From positions 183,068 to 247,067 of the forward strand of contig SIAN01000001.1 of the NCBI GenBank assembly GCA_009691715.1: a stretch of 64,000 bases of DNA. Direction: 5' to 3'. Positions 36,989 through 47,188 of the stretch are shown here, in pieces (position 1 is the stretch's first letter; each line of letters begins with the position of its first letter). Source of the DNA: Planctomycetota bacterium (GTDB taxonomy: Bacteria > Planctomycetota > B15-G4 > SIAN01). The notes beneath the pieces were generated by a model. It was given only the letters and a program-made list of their open reading frames with translations. It made no database searches and was not told where the DNA came from. A program made the position numbers and the translations under genes.

Positions 36989-38742
36989 AACGCTTCGAGC
37001 TCCGCTTCGAGGCGCTGCAGCCGTGCCAGGCGCGCGAACGCGCCGCCCCGCTCCAGCAGATCCGCCGGCGCCCCGGATTCAACGACGCGGCCGTTCTCGA
37101 TCACGACGATCTGGTCGAGTCCGCGCAGTGCCGCGACGCGATGGGACACGAGGATCGTGGTGCGGCGCCCATTCTCGTGTACGAGTCCGGCGAGGATGCG
37201 CGATTCGGTCTCCACGTCGACGGCGGAGAAGCCGTCGTCGACCAGCAGCGCGCCGGTTTCCAGCAGCAGCGCGCGCGCGAGCGTCGCCCGCTGCCGCTGC
37301 CCGCCGGAGAGCGTCACGCCGCGCTCGCCGATCCGGGTGTCGAGGCCGGCTGGCAGCATCGCCAGATCCGGCGCAAGGCCGGCACGTCGGAGCGCCTCGC
37401 CCACCGCGTCGGCACCGGCTTCCGGTCGGGCGAATGCGACGTTTTCGTGCAGCGTCTGCGAGAAGAGGAACGGCTCCTGCGGCACCAGCGCCAGTCGCCG
37501 TCGCAGCGCGTCGGGAGCGAGCTCGCGCACGTCGATCCCGCCGACCAGCAGCGTGCCGTGATCGGGGTCGAGGAGGCGCGCCACGAGTTGCACCAGCAGG
37601 CTCTTGCCGGCGCCGATCCGTCCGGTGATCCCGAGCGTCTTGCCGGCCGGAACGATGATCGACACGTCGTCGAGCACGCGGCGGCCGGCGAGTTCGAGCG
37701 TCACGTTGCGCCACTCGATCGCGAGCGGCCCATCCGGCGGCAGCTCGCGCGGAGTCAGTGGTGCACGGATCGAGACGTCAGCGTCGAGCACCTCGGCGAT
37801 CCGGCGCATTCCCGCGGCGGCGCGCTGCACCATCGACACGATCCAGCCGAAGGTGACCAGCGGCCAGAAGCAGAGCAGCAGCCAGTCACGGAACAGGACG
37901 AGATCGCCGATGGTCGCGCGTCCATCGCGGATGGCGAGGCCGCCGACCAGCAGGATCACGAACAGCGCGGCGTCCTTCACCAGGAACAGCAGCGCCATCA
38001 TCGACCCGCGCGCGCTCGCGAGGCGCATCTGCGCGTCGAAGTAGCGCCGCGACAACTGCTCCATGCGGCCAAGATGGCGTTCCTCACCGCAGAACGCCTT
38101 CAGGACCCGAACGCCGGCGAAGCTTTCGGTCGAGGCCGCCGAGATGTTGGCGATCCCGTGCTGAACCTCGTCCGACGCGCGGCCAAGGCGCGGCGCGATC
38201 CATAGCGCCGCCGCGCCGAGAAGGATCAGTGGCAACGCCATCCAAAGCGTCAATGACGGATCGACTGCGATCATCGCGCTGAACGCGGCCACCACGCTGA
38301 CGAACGCGGAAAGGAGGTACATCGAGCCCGGGCCGAGCGCCATCCGTACGGCCTCGACATCCTGCGCGAGTCGCGAGGTCAGGTCGCCGACCGCAGTCTT
38401 CGCGAACCAGCGCATCGGCAAGGCGAGCAGTTTCGCGTGCAGCGTGAGGCGCAGGTCACGCTCGAAGTCGCGGCTGGCGCCGACCAGCGCCTTGCGCAAG
38501 CCGTACTTGAGCAGGCCGGACACGAAGCCGGCGGCGATCGCGGCGACCCCGATCCAAGCGAGCCGACCGGGCGCTGTGTTGCGCGCGATCGCACCATCGA
38601 TCCCCTGCTTCCAAATCCACGGGATCAACAGGTCGATTGCGGTCGACGGCAGCAGGCAGCAGACGCCGACCAACAGCGCACTGCGTTGCCGCAGCAGGTG
38701 CGGCCAGGCGTGGCGGAACGGGGCGAGTGCGCGAGCGAGCAC
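36985..38742 (-). CDS. heterodimeric ABC exporter subunit with degenerate Walker B
   Basis: A 585-residue half-transporter of the MdlA/YheI/BmrC type: six membrane helices to about residue 310, then Walker A GRIGAGKS, Q-loop LVPQEPFLF, an intact signature LSGGQRQR, and Walker B ALLVDDGFSAVD, where the catalytic Glu is replaced by Asp. This substitution is typical of the subunit that carries the inactive ATP site. It is encoded 10 bases after the radical SAM gene and overlaps the second subunit, so the three are probably one transcript. Confidence 0.9.
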   Translation of the reverse strand: MLARALAPFRHAWPHLLRQRSALLVGVCCLLPSTAIDLLIPWIWKQGIDGAIARNTAPGRLAWIGVAAIAAGFVSGLLKYGLRKALVGASRDFERDLRLTLHAKLLALPMRWFAKTAVGDLTSRLAQDVEAVRMALGPGSMYLLSAFVSVVAAFSAMIAVDPSLTLWMALPLILLGAAALWIAPRLGRASDEVQHGIANISAASTESFAGVRVLKAFCGEERHLGRMEQLSRRYFDAQMRLASARGSMMALLFLVKDAALFVILLVGGLAIRDGRATIGDLVLFRDWLLLCFWPLVTFGWIVSMVQRAAAGMRRIAEVLDADVSIRAPLTPRELPPDGPLAIEWRNVTLELAGRRVLDDVSIIVPAGKTLGITGRIGAGKSLLVQLVARLLDPDHGTLLVGGIDVRELAPDALRRRLALVPQEPFLFSQTLHENVAFARPEAGADAVGEALRRAGLAPDLAMLPAGLDTRIGERGVTLSGGQRQRATLARALLLETGALLVDDGFSAVDVETESRILAGLVHENGRRTTILVSHRVAALRGLDQIVVIENGRVVESGAPADLLERGGAFARLARLQRLEAELEAL

Positions 38743-38752
38743 CGCCGCGGGC

Positions 38753-40654
38753 TCAGACGTGCGGCAGCAACGGCATCGCGTGCTTCAGATCGAAGCAGTC
38801 TTTCGTATCGACCCCGCACCGGTTGCAGGCCGCGCCGAAGCAGTTCTGGGTGCTGATCGCCGCGCGCGACTTCTTCGCCTCCTCGATCAGGTACTCCCTG
38901 GTCGGGCCGGCATCGAGCATGTCCCACGGCAGAGGCTCGTCGAACGACCAGGAGCGCGTCGCCTCGCCGGCCCAGTCGATCCCGCAGTCGGCGAAGGCCT
39001 GCTTCCAGCGTTCGCCATTGAAGTGCTCGCCCCATTCGTCGAAGCGGGCGCCGAGTTCGTGCGCGCGGATCACCGCGGCGCCGACGCGCCGGTCGCCGCG
39101 CGCGAGGATCGCTTCGAGGAAGGACTGCTCGGGTCTGTGGCAATCGATGCGGACGCTCTTGATCCGCTTGAGCGAGATCAGGTAGCGCTGCCGCGCGATG
39201 ATCTCGTCGAGCGGCAGGATCCCGTCCCACTGGTAGGGCACGAACGGCTTGGGGACGAACGTCGACACGGCTGCGTGCACCTCGGCGTAGCGGCCGTGGA
39301 TCTCCTTGCCGATCCGCGCGCAGTTCTCCGCCATCTCGACGATGCCGTCGACATCGGACTCGATCTCGCCCGGCACGCCGATCATGAAGTAGAGCTTCAC
39401 GTGGTCCCAGCCGTTCTTGAACGCTTCGCGCACGCCGGCGTAGAGATCCTCGTTCTTGATCGGCTTGCTGATCATCTGGCGCAACCGGTCGGTGGCGACC
39501 TCGGGAGCAAGCGTCAGCCCGCCCTTGCGTCCTTCGCCGTTCTCGAACGGCAGCAGTCGCAACTGCTCATTGACGCGCAGCGACGGCAACGAGAGATGCA
39601 CCTCCTTGCCGGCGAACTCCTTGCGCAGCAGCGCGATGGTCTGCTGCAAATAGGGATAGTCGGAGGTCGACAGCGACAGCAGCCCGATCTCATCGACGCC
39701 GGTCGCGAGGTAGCTCGCGCGCGCGAGCTCGACCAGCTTCTTCGGGCTGCGGATTCGCCACGGGCGGGTGATCATCCCGGCCTGGCAGAAACGGCAGCCG
39801 TGGACGCAGCCACGCATCACCTCGAGCGAGACGCGATCGTGCACGACGCGGGTGTGTGGCACGATCGGCGCGGTCGGGAACTCGGTCGCGTCGAGATCGA
39901 AGACGTAGGCGCCACGCACCTTGGCCGGCAGTCCGGCGACGCGCGGCAAATAGCCGGCGAGGCGGCCATCGGAGTGTCGCTGCTCGTCCCAGAGACCGGG
40001 CGCGTAGACGCAGCCGAACTGGCGCGCCAGCGCGATCACGATCTCGCGGCGCGCGACGCCATCGCGGCGCAGCTTCGCGGCTTCCCGGACCAGCGGGACG
40101 ATCGTCTCTTCACCGTCGCCGAGTACCACGAGATCGATCACCTCGGCCAGCGTCTGCGGGTTCCAGGCGCCGGCGCCGCCGACGATCACGACCGGGTCGT
40201 CATCGCGCCGCTGCTCCGAGCGCAACGCGATCCCGGAGAGGTCGAGCGTCTCGAGCACGTTGGTGAGCGTGAGCTCCGCCTGCAGCGTGAAGGCCAGCAC
40301 GTCGAAGCGGGCGAGCGGCGTCTTGGTCTCGAGCGAGTAGAGCGGCAGCCCCGCCGCGCGCAGCCGGTCGGCGAAGTCGGGGAATGGCGTGAAGCAGCGT
40401 TCGGCGGCGAGGTCCGGTTGCTGGTTCACCACGTGGTAGAGGATCTTCAGCCCGTAGTGGCTCATCCCGATCGCGTAGTTGTCGGGGTAGATCAGCGCGA
40501 CGCGTCCCAAGAGCGTCGCCGGCTGCTTGACGATCTCGTTCACCTCGCCACCGATGTACCACGCCGGTGTCTGGACACCTGCGAGCAGCGGACGGATGCG
40601 GGCGAAGAGCGCCTCGCCAGACAGGTCGGTCGCAGGCGGTGTCAGCGTGTGCAT
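38753..40654 (-). CDS. B12-binding/radical SAM protein (TIGR03960-like)
   Basis: A 633-residue protein from ATG 40654 (ATG 40666 is an alternative). The N-terminal half resembles a cobalamin-binding fold (VALIYPDNYAIGMSHYGLKI; VVIVGGAGAWNPQTLAEVID). The radical SAM cluster motif CVHGCRFC (CxxxCxxC) lies near residue 285-292. The C-terminus has a further Cys cluster (NCFGAACNRCGVDTKDC). This pattern matches the large radical SAM family often followed by a DUF2344 protein, linked to tRNA or protein modification in a few cases. No DUF2344 gene is seen here. Reaction unknown. Confidence 0.88.
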   Translation of the reverse strand: MHTLTPPATDLSGEALFARIRPLLAGVQTPAWYIGGEVNEIVKQPATLLGRVALIYPDNYAIGMSHYGLKILYHVVNQQPDLAAERCFTPFPDFADRLRAAGLPLYSLETKTPLARFDVLAFTLQAELTLTNVLETLDLSGIALRSEQRRDDDPVVIVGGAGAWNPQTLAEVIDLVVLGDGEETIVPLVREAAKLRRDGVARREIVIALARQFGCVYAPGLWDEQRHSDGRLAGYLPRVAGLPAKVRGAYVFDLDATEFPTAPIVPHTRVVHDRVSLEVMRGCVHGCRFCQAGMITRPWRIRSPKKLVELARASYLATGVDEIGLLSLSTSDYPYLQQTIALLRKEFAGKEVHLSLPSLRVNEQLRLLPFENGEGRKGGLTLAPEVATDRLRQMISKPIKNEDLYAGVREAFKNGWDHVKLYFMIGVPGEIESDVDGIVEMAENCARIGKEIHGRYAEVHAAVSTFVPKPFVPYQWDGILPLDEIIARQRYLISLKRIKSVRIDCHRPEQSFLEAILARGDRRVGAAVIRAHELGARFDEWGEHFNGERWKQAFADCGIDWAGEATRSWSFDEPLPWDMLDAGPTREYLIEEAKKSRAAISTQNCFGAACNRCGVDTKDCFDLKHAMPLLPHV

Positions 40655-40725
40655 CGCGCGTACCATATCGACGTGATCCGATGCACCGTCGCCAAGCGGT
40701 GCGGTGAGCGGGTCGATGCGCCAAC

Positions 40726-40811
40726 GAGGGAGTGGCGGAATTGGCAGACGCGCCGGATTTAAAATCCGGCGGCCTTCACCGGCCGTGCGGGTTCGATCCC
40801 CGCCTCCCTCA
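40726..40811 (+). tRNA. tRNA-Leu (anticodon TAA)
   Basis: An 86-base class II tRNA: acceptor GAGGGAG pairs with CTCCCTC, anticodon loop gives TAA in GGATTTAAAATCC, a long variable arm (GGCCTTCACCGGCC) and T-stem GCGGG/CCCGC. Discriminator A at 40811 is followed by CTC, so CCA is not encoded, unlike the other three tRNAs in the window. Confidence 0.95.
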
Positions 40812-40980
40812 CTCACGTTCGGCCGCTTCATCTGCCAGGAACTTCCGTCGCTCTCGCCCCAGTTGCGACCGCGGCGCCCTTGCTGCTCCCGGGCGCACTT
40901 GGTAGTTCTGCCGCCCTTTTCCTCCGCCCCCGAGGCGGTAGCGACAGATCACGGCACCGGAACGAGAGACGCGAAGACCC

Positions 40981-42237
40981 ATGAGCCACGCGAACGTGAA
41001 GGATCCCTGGCAGGAGATGCTGAAGCGCTTCAACGAGGCCGCGCGCCGGCTCAACCTCGACGAAGGTGTCTGGAAGATCCTCTCCGAGCCCGACCTCGAG
41101 CTGAAGGTCTCGATCCCGGTCGTCATGGACAACGGGAAGGTCGAAGTCTTCACCGGCTACCGCGTGCAGCACAGCCGGGCGATGGGTCCTTGCAAGGGCG
41201 GCATCCGCTACGACATCAACGTCAACATCGCCGAAGTGAAGGCGCTCGCAGCGTGGATGACTTGGAAGTGCTCGGTCGTCAACCTGCCCTTCGGCGGCGC
41301 CAAGGGCGGGATCATCGTCGACCCGACCAGGCTCTCGATGCGCGAGCTCGAACTGCTGACGCGCCGCTACACGGCCGCGATTGCCGCGATCATTGGCCCC
41401 GACCGCGACGTGCCGGCGCCCGACGTCGGCACCAACGACAAAGTCATGGCTTGGGTGATGGACACCTACTCCATGCACGTCGGCCAGAGTTGCCCGGCGG
41501 TCGTGACCGGCAAGCCGCTGCTACTTGGCGGCTCGCGTGGCCGTACGGATGCGACCGGCCGCGGAGTCTTCGACGTGCTGCAGCACGCGGCGCACCGCTT
41601 CAACGTCGACCTGCGCAAGGCGCGCGTGGTGGTGCAGGGCTTCGGCAACGTCGGCGCCACCTCGGCGCGCTACTTCCACGACGCGGGAATCAAGGTTGTC
41701 GGTATCAGTGACGTCCGCGGCGCGATCTACCACCCGGACGGGCTCGACATCACCAAGCTCCGCGAGTGGGTGGCGAAGAACAAGTTTGTGGTCGGATTCC
41801 CCGGTGCGCAGCCGGTCGATCCGATGGAGATGTTGACGCTGCCGTGCGACGTGCTGGTGCCGGCCGCGGTCGAGAACCAGATCACGGAAGAGAACGCCGC
41901 GCAGATCAAGGCCAAGCTGATCATCGAGGGCGCGAACGGGCCGACTACCGACGAAGCCGACAAGATCCTTGAGAAGATGGGCGTCCAGGTGGTCCCGGAC
42001 ATCCTCGCCAACGCCGGCGGCGTGACCGTCTCCTACTTCGAGTGGGTGCAGGACCGGATGGGCTTCTTCTGGCCCGAAGCCGAGGTCAACCAGCGCCTCG
42101 ACGAGATCATGCACCGATCGTTCCAGGAGGTCGCTGACATGGCGCAGAAGCACCAGACTTCGCTCCGCATCGGCGCCTACATGCTCTCGGTCGAGCGGGT
42201 GGCGCAGGTCTACAAGCTGCGTGGCGTCTACGCCTGA
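40981..42237 (+). CDS. glutamate dehydrogenase (Glu/Leu/Phe/Val dehydrogenase family)
   Basis: The enzyme interconverts glutamate and 2-oxoglutarate plus ammonia with NAD(P). The 418-residue protein has the substrate region [10 protein letters not shown], catalytic Lys in [12 protein letters not shown], Asp in PAPDVGTN and the nucleotide-binding [14 protein letters not shown]. Its length and features match the hexameric GdhA/GudB (about 420-residue) type. It stands alone between tRNA-Leu and typA, with two hairpins after its stop. Cofactor preference cannot be read reliably. Confidence 0.93.
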   Translation: MSHANVKDPWQEMLKRFNEAARRLNLDEGVWKILSEPDLELKVSIPVVMDNGKVEVFTGYRVQHSRAMGPCKGGIRYDINVNIAEVKALAAWMTWKCSVVNLPFGGAKGGIIVDPTRLSMRELELLTRRYTAAIAAIIGPDRDVPAPDVGTNDKVMAWVMDTYSMHVGQSCPAVVTGKPLLLGGSRGRTDATGRGVFDVLQHAAHRFNVDLRKARVVVQGFGNVGATSARYFHDAGIKVVGISDVRGAIYHPDGLDITKLREWVAKNKFVVGFPGAQPVDPMEMLTLPCDVLVPAAVENQITEENAAQIKAKLIIEGANGPTTDEADKILEKMGVQVVPDILANAGGVTVSYFEWVQDRMGFFWPEAEVNQRLDEIMHRSFQEVADMAQKHQTSLRIGAYMLSVERVAQVYKLRGVYA

Positions 42238-42262
42238 GGGAGCGGAAGCCCGCCGCACCTTC

Positions 42263-42283
42263 GCCGATCGTGAAACGATCGGC
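42263..42283 (+). terminator. hairpin after glutamate dehydrogenase
   Basis: A perfect 9-bp stem GCCGATCGT / ACGATCGGC with a GAA triloop, 25 bases after the stop, followed by TTCT. It is a likely terminator with a weak U-tract. Confidence 0.55.
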
Positions 42284-42308
42284 TTCTGAAACGATGGAGT
42301 TCGGGCCG

Positions 42309-42337
42309 CCCCGAGGACGGAATCTCCGCCCTCGGGG
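42309..42337 (+). promoter_or_regulatory. second hairpin in the typA leader
   Basis: CCCCGAGG (42309-42316) pairs with CCTCGGGG (42330-42337), and CGGA/TCCG continues the stem inside after one A-C mismatch, with loop ATC. It ends 18 bases before ATG 42356, so it could affect typA translation as well as stop upstream transcripts. Confidence 0.5.
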
Positions 42338-42355
42338 AACCCGGTTGGATTGGAC

Positions 42356-44191
42356 ATGAGCCAGGCACGCATCCGCAATATCGCGATCATCGCGCACGTC
42401 GACCACGGCAAGACCACGCTCGTCGACCGGCTGCTGCAGGCGGCCGGCGCGTTCAAGATCCGCAAAGGCGGGCCGACCGAACGTCTGCTCGACAGCAACG
42501 ACCAAGAGCGCGAACGCGGGATCACGATCCTCGCCAAGAACACCGCCATCCACTGGGGCGGGACGAAGATCAACATCATCGACACGCCCGGACACTCCGA
42601 CTTCGGCGGCGAGGTCGAGCGCGTGGTGTCGATGGCGGACGGCTGCCTGCTGCTCGTGGATGCCGCCGAGGGGCCGATGCCGCAGACGCGCTTCGTGCTG
42701 AAAAAGGCGCTCGAGAAGAAGCTGCAGCCGATCGTCGTGATCAACAAGATCGATCGGCCCGACCAGCGCTGCCGCAAGGTGCTCGACGAGGTGTTCGACC
42801 TCTTCTGCGAGCTGACGCACGACGACAAGCTGCTCGACTTCCCGGTGATCTGGGCGTCGGGGCGCGCCGGCTACGCGCGCAACGAACCCGACGACGGGAA
42901 CATGGACATGACGCCTCTGTTCCAGGCGATCCTGGAACGGATTCCGCCGCCGCCAGCCCGCAATGATGAGCCGCCGCTGTTCCAGGTGACGCTGATCGAC
43001 CACAACGACTACGTCGGGCGGATCGGCATCGGCCGCGTCTACGCCGGCACGCTGCAGGTGGATCAGCCGATCGCGATCGTCAAGCGCGATGGCCGCGTCG
43101 TGCGCTCGCGCATCCAGGAGCTGTTCGGCTTCGACGGGACCGATCGCGTGCGCTCTGACCGCGTGCCGTGCGGCGACATCTGCGCCATCGTGGCCGCGGA
43201 GCACGACCTCGAGATCTCCGACACGATCTCCGACATGGCCAACCCGCAGACCCTCCCCGCGATCGCGGTGGAGGAGCCGACCATGTCGATGGTCCTCTAC
43301 GTCAACGACTCGCCGTTCGCCGGCACCGAGGGCACCTTCGTCACTTCGCGCCACCTGCGCGAACGGCTCGAGAAGGAGCTGCGCAGCAACGTCGCGCTGC
43401 GCGTTGAGCGTGGCGACGCGGGCGAGAGCTGGCGGATCGCCGGGCGCGGCGTGCTCCATCTCGGCGTCTTCCTCGAGACCATGCGGCGCGAGGGTTTCGA
43501 GTTTTCGGTCGGCAAGCCGCGGGTGATCACGCGTGAAGAAAACGGCGAGAAGCTCGAGCCGATCGAGCTCCTGATCGTCGACGTGCGCACGCCATGGGCC
43601 GGCAAGGTGATCGAGTTGGTCGGCTCGCGACGCGGCGAAGTCCAGGTCATGGAGGGGGCCGGCGGGTCGACCCACCTCGAGATCGCGATCCCGGCGCGCG
43701 GCATCGTCGGCCTGCGCACCAAGCTGCTGTCCGCGACGACCGGCGAGGCCGTGCTGCACACCAGCTTCCTCGGCTACCAGCCGTGGAAGGGGCCGATCGG
43801 GGAGCGCCAGGGCGGCGTGCAGATCGCCGTCGAGCAGGGGAAGGTCGCCGACTACTCGCTCGACGCGCTGCAGGATCGCGGCGACTTCTTCGTCGAGAAC
43901 GGCGATCAGGTCTACGTCGGCCAGATCGTCGGCGAACACTGCCGCGGCATCGACATCGTCGTCAACTGCTGCAAGTCGAAGAAGCTGTCGAACATGCGCT
44001 CGTCGGGCGCCGACCGGAAGATGGTCGTCGCGCCGCCGAAGCGCCTGTCGCTCGAGGAATGCCTCGAGTACATCGCCGAGGACGAACTGGTCGAAGTGAC
44101 GCCCAAGTCGCTGCGCATGCGCAAAATCCTGCTCGACGAGAAGGAGCGCAAGCGGGCGCGCGCGTCCACGGAGGCGGCGCAGGGCGGCTGA
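42356..44191 (+). CDS. typA: ribosome-associated GTPase TypA/BipA
   Basis: TypA is a translational GTPase of the EF-G type that binds ribosomes under stress and cold and helps subunit assembly. The 611-residue protein has G1 [10 protein letters not shown]3 DTPGHSDF, G4 NKID and the effector GITILAKN, then EF-G-like domains and the TypA-specific C-terminal domain. ATG 42356 is chosen over TTG 42350. It converges on the prenyltransferase-repeat gene, with 11 bases between them. Confidence 0.95.
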   Translation: MSQARIRNIAIIAHVDHGKTTLVDRLLQAAGAFKIRKGGPTERLLDSNDQERERGITILAKNTAIHWGGTKINIIDTPGHSDFGGEVERVVSMADGCLLLVDAAEGPMPQTRFVLKKALEKKLQPIVVINKIDRPDQRCRKVLDEVFDLFCELTHDDKLLDFPVIWASGRAGYARNEPDDGNMDMTPLFQAILERIPPPPARNDEPPLFQVTLIDHNDYVGRIGIGRVYAGTLQVDQPIAIVKRDGRVVRSRIQELFGFDGTDRVRSDRVPCGDICAIVAAEHDLEISDTISDMANPQTLPAIAVEEPTMSMVLYVNDSPFAGTEGTFVTSRHLRERLEKELRSNVALRVERGDAGESWRIAGRGVLHLGVFLETMRREGFEFSVGKPRVITREENGEKLEPIELLIVDVRTPWAGKVIELVGSRRGEVQVMEGAGGSTHLEIAIPARGIVGLRTKLLSATTGEAVLHTSFLGYQPWKGPIGERQGGVQIAVEQGKVADYSLDALQDRGDFFVENGDQVYVGQIVGEHCRGIDIVVNCCKSKKLSNMRSSGADRKMVVAPPKRLSLEECLEYIAEDELVEVTPKSLRMRKILLDEKERKRARASTEAAQGG

Positions 44192-44202
44192 TGCCGCGGC
44201 CC

Positions 44203-46179
44203 TCAGCGGCCGGCGGGCGGCGCTGGCGGCAGGCAATGGTCCATCGCCGCCAGTGCGTAGCTGGTGGCGAGGACCGGGAACTCCTCCATCCAGCGGCTCG
44301 ACTTCTGGTTGGTCCAGAAGCCTTCGTTGAATGAGACCGACAGCAGTTTGCCGAGCAGTTCGTCGCGCCAGCGGTGCGCCACGCCATCGGGGGTCGAAAG
44401 CGTCTCGATCGCGGCGGCGTCGAGCGCTTTGGCCATCGTGAACCAGTAGTAGAAGAGTCCCTGATACTCGGCGCCCTGTGCGCTCGCCGGATCGAATCCG
44501 GGATTGAGCTCCACGGTCCAGTTGGCGGCGATCCAGCGCAGAGCCGACTGCACGCGGCCGTCGTCTTTCGGCAGCCCTGCGAACAGGTAGCACTTCAGCA
44601 GCGCGTAGGTCATCGAGCCGTAGCTGCGCGACGTGAAGGTGCCGTCGCCGTTGTCGACCAGCCCGGCCTTGCTCTCGCCTGGGTGGTAGCCAGCGCCGCC
44701 GTCCTGGCCCGCGGTCACGATGCGGCCGTCGGTGCGCTCGATCGGCGTCGGGTTGAATTCGGGGCTGTTCTGGCAACGCTGCAGGAAGAGGATCGCGCGC
44801 TGCATCGCCTCGTCATCGGCCGGCACTCCGGCGAGCTTCATCGCCTCGACGCCGAATTGGGTGTTCGACAGATCGGGGCGGAGCTCGTTGCCGTAGCCAA
44901 TGCCGCCGTAGCCCCAGTCGGAGTCGCGGTCGTAGCCTTCGCCTTCGTCGCGCTGGACCACCTTCAAGAACAGCGCGGCGCGCTCGATCGCACTGCGGTC
45001 CTGCTCGCGGCCGGCCGCAGCAAGGGCCATCACCGCGGCCGAGGTCGTATAGACCGCGAGCCCGCCGGTGTGGATCGCGCCGTTCGCCTTCTGCAACGTC
45101 ACGATCCAGTCGAGGCCGGCGAAGGCCCACGCCGGCGGCTCTTGGCCGAGGCGCTTGCAGGTGCGCAGTGTCGCCGCCAGCGCGAGCGCTGTGATGCCGC
45201 CGTCCTCGCGGCCCATGAAGCCGAAGCGTCCGTCCTTCTGTTGCGTCGCAAGGTAGGCGAGCGCGCTCGTCGCAGCCTCGCGATAGGCCGCGTGGAGGTC
45301 GCTGCCGACCTGGCGCGGCGTTCCTGCCGGCGTCGGTGGCGCGCCGCCGCCGGATCCTGTGGTCGCGCCGCCGGCCGACTTCGGTTCGTGCTCGAGGCAG
45401 ATCGTCAGGCCGCGCAAGGTCGCGGCGAGTTCGCGCGGCGGAAGCTCCTCGAAGCCAGCCGGCGCTTGGGTCGCCCGCTGCAACATCTGGCCGAGCATCC
45501 CGCTCCAATGCTTTCGCTCCGCCGTCGTGGTCCCGAGCGTCAAGTCAGGCGTCCGCTTCGCGACATCACGGAGGATCGAGGGAGACGCCCGCAACCAGCG
45601 CGCGAATTCGCCCGGCGCGATTCCGCGGTCGCTGAAAAGCGTCTGCGTCATCGGCCCGAGCGCCTGCTCCATCGCCGCCGGCTCTGCCTCGAACGCGAAC
45701 GAGCGCGTGAACGAGTCCTCGGGAATCATCGCGCTCTCACGCTTCACCACCTCATCGCTCACCAACCAATTCGCGAGCCGTGCGCGCGCAGCGACCGCCT
45801 CCGGTCGGCGCGAGAGGGCGAGCGCGTCGCTGATCCACTCGCCGACCGCGACCTGCTGGTGGAGGTCGGTGGCTGTGTCGGCGGGGGTGCCGGTTCTCGG
45901 TCGCCCTTGCGCATCGACCTGCGCCGCGAGCCAATCGATTGCACGGCGAACGAACGGACCGTCGTTCTCCCCGTAGCGGCGCGGCGATTCGCTGAAGGCG
46001 AGGACGGCGTCCGCGGTCGCGACGGCTTCGCCGTAGGAGCCATCGGGGTGCTGGCGCCGCGCCAGTTCGGCGAGGCCCTCGTCGATCACTCCCTTCACCC
46101 CGCCGCCCTGGGCGCGCAATTCGGTTCCGGTGAACAGCGTGCCGAGAAAACAGAGCGTCGCGAGCAGTCGCAGGGTCAT
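44203..46179 (-). CDS. secreted prenyltransferase/squalene-oxidase repeat protein
   Basis: A 658-residue protein with a signal peptide (MTLRLLATLCFLGTLFTG) and alpha/alpha-barrel repeats like those of terpene cyclases: RRQHPDGSYGEA, QQKDGRFGFMG, QKANGAIHTGGLAVYTTSAA and others. The catalytic DxDD of squalene-hopene cyclase is not seen, so it is not a cyclase by this evidence. A Gly/Pro-rich linker near residue 285-300 separates two repeat blocks. Similar proteins are common in planctomycetes, of unknown function. Confidence 0.8.
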   Translation of the reverse strand: MTLRLLATLCFLGTLFTGTELRAQGGGVKGVIDEGLAELARRQHPDGSYGEAVATADAVLAFSESPRRYGENDGPFVRRAIDWLAAQVDAQGRPRTGTPADTATDLHQQVAVGEWISDALALSRRPEAVAARARLANWLVSDEVVKRESAMIPEDSFTRSFAFEAEPAAMEQALGPMTQTLFSDRGIAPGEFARWLRASPSILRDVAKRTPDLTLGTTTAERKHWSGMLGQMLQRATQAPAGFEELPPRELAATLRGLTICLEHEPKSAGGATTGSGGGAPPTPAGTPRQVGSDLHAAYREAATSALAYLATQQKDGRFGFMGREDGGITALALAATLRTCKRLGQEPPAWAFAGLDWIVTLQKANGAIHTGGLAVYTTSAAVMALAAAGREQDRSAIERAALFLKVVQRDEGEGYDRDSDWGYGGIGYGNELRPDLSNTQFGVEAMKLAGVPADDEAMQRAILFLQRCQNSPEFNPTPIERTDGRIVTAGQDGGAGYHPGESKAGLVDNGDGTFTSRSYGSMTYALLKCYLFAGLPKDDGRVQSALRWIAANWTVELNPGFDPASAQGAEYQGLFYYWFTMAKALDAAAIETLSTPDGVAHRWRDELLGKLLSVSFNEGFWTNQKSSRWMEEFPVLATSYALAAMDHCLPPAPPAGR

Positions 46180-46285
46180 CGGCAGGCTCCGAACATGAAG
46201 CGGGCGTTTCGTGGGAATGCGCGGTTCTAAACGAACGCCAACGCGATCGGTTGGCCACGAACGGCCCGTACACTGCCGCGCTGCC

Positions 46286-47161
46286 ATGGATGGATCCGCC
46301 CGATCGTTGCTGATCTTCGCGAATCCCCACTCCGGCTGGGGACGGAGCTGGCACGCCGCAGAACGGGCGGCGACGACGATGCGGTCGCGCGGCAACCAAG
46401 TCGAGCTGGTCAGCGACCGCGCCGTACTCGCGCGGCTCCTCGCGTCGCCGGGGGCGAGCGCGCGGGAGGTTTGGGTCTGTGGTGGCGACGGCACGCTCGG
46501 CGAGCTCGCGAACCGGCTGCCGGCAGGCGTCCGTCCGATCGTCGGCATCCTGCCGACCGGGACCGGCAACGTCGTCGCCCGATCGCTCGCCGTGCCGCTC
46601 GACGTCGGCAGGGCGATCGAGGTCGCGGCGAATGGAATCGCGCGACGTTTCGATCTCTGGCGCGTGAACGGGCAGGCGTTCACCTTCATGGTGAGCGCCG
46701 GCCTCGATGCCGAGATCGCCGCCGAAGTCGCGGCGCGCCGGGTCGGGCCGATGCGACGTACCGATTGGGTCAAGGCGGCGCTACGGGCGAAGCACTTCGC
46801 ACGCGAATCGCCGTTTCGAGTGCACGCCGACGGCCGCGACCTCGGAACGGCCTACTACGCCGCGCTGTTCAACTGCGGCCTCTACGCCGGCTCGTTTCGC
46901 GTCTGTCCGGCGGCGAGCTTCGACGACGGCCGCCTCCATCTGCTGCTCCTGCGCTCCCCGATCCGGCCACGTTGGGGCCGGGTGGCGTGGGCGGCCTGGC
47001 GCGGCCGGCCGCATCTCCTTCCCGACGCGGAGCTCCACGCGGTGAGTGAAGCGCGGCTGACCGACGTTGCCGCGGCGCAGGTCGACGGCGACCCGGCTCC
47101 AGGCGGCGAGCTGTGCTTCGCGCTCGACCCGCAGTCGCTGCGACTGCGCTCTCCGCGCTGA
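46286..47161 (+). CDS. diacylglycerol kinase / LCB5-like lipid kinase
   Basis: The 291-residue protein has the DAGK catalytic signature: NPHSGWGRS near the start, the nucleotide loop CGGDGTLGEL near residue 64-73 and LPTGTGNVVARSL. The C-terminal half is the beta-sandwich typical of the YegS/DgkB family. It should phosphorylate diacylglycerol or a related lipid with ATP; the exact lipid is not certain. ATG 46286 is preferred over 46211. It is divergent from the prenyltransferase-repeat gene. Confidence 0.88.
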   Translation: MDGSARSLLIFANPHSGWGRSWHAAERAATTMRSRGNQVELVSDRAVLARLLASPGASAREVWVCGGDGTLGELANRLPAGVRPIVGILPTGTGNVVARSLAVPLDVGRAIEVAANGIARRFDLWRVNGQAFTFMVSAGLDAEIAAEVAARRVGPMRRTDWVKAALRAKHFARESPFRVHADGRDLGTAYYAALFNCGLYAGSFRVCPAASFDDGRLHLLLLRSPIRPRWGRVAWAAWRGRPHLLPDAELHAVSEARLTDVAAAQVDGDPAPGGELCFALDPQSLRLRSPR

Positions 47162-47188
47162 GCCGACCGCGCTCGATGGCAGCGGATT

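Noticed and set aside
38444..40762. 772-residue plus-strand open frame opposite the radical SAM gene
   Set aside because: The minus strand has a complete radical SAM motif and clear protein segments; the plus-strand frame is an antisense shadow that also runs into tRNA-Leu.
42107..44776. 889-residue minus-strand open frame over typA
   Set aside because: It is antisense to typA, full of Arg/His/Asp runs and without any known domain; long antisense frames are expected at this GC content.
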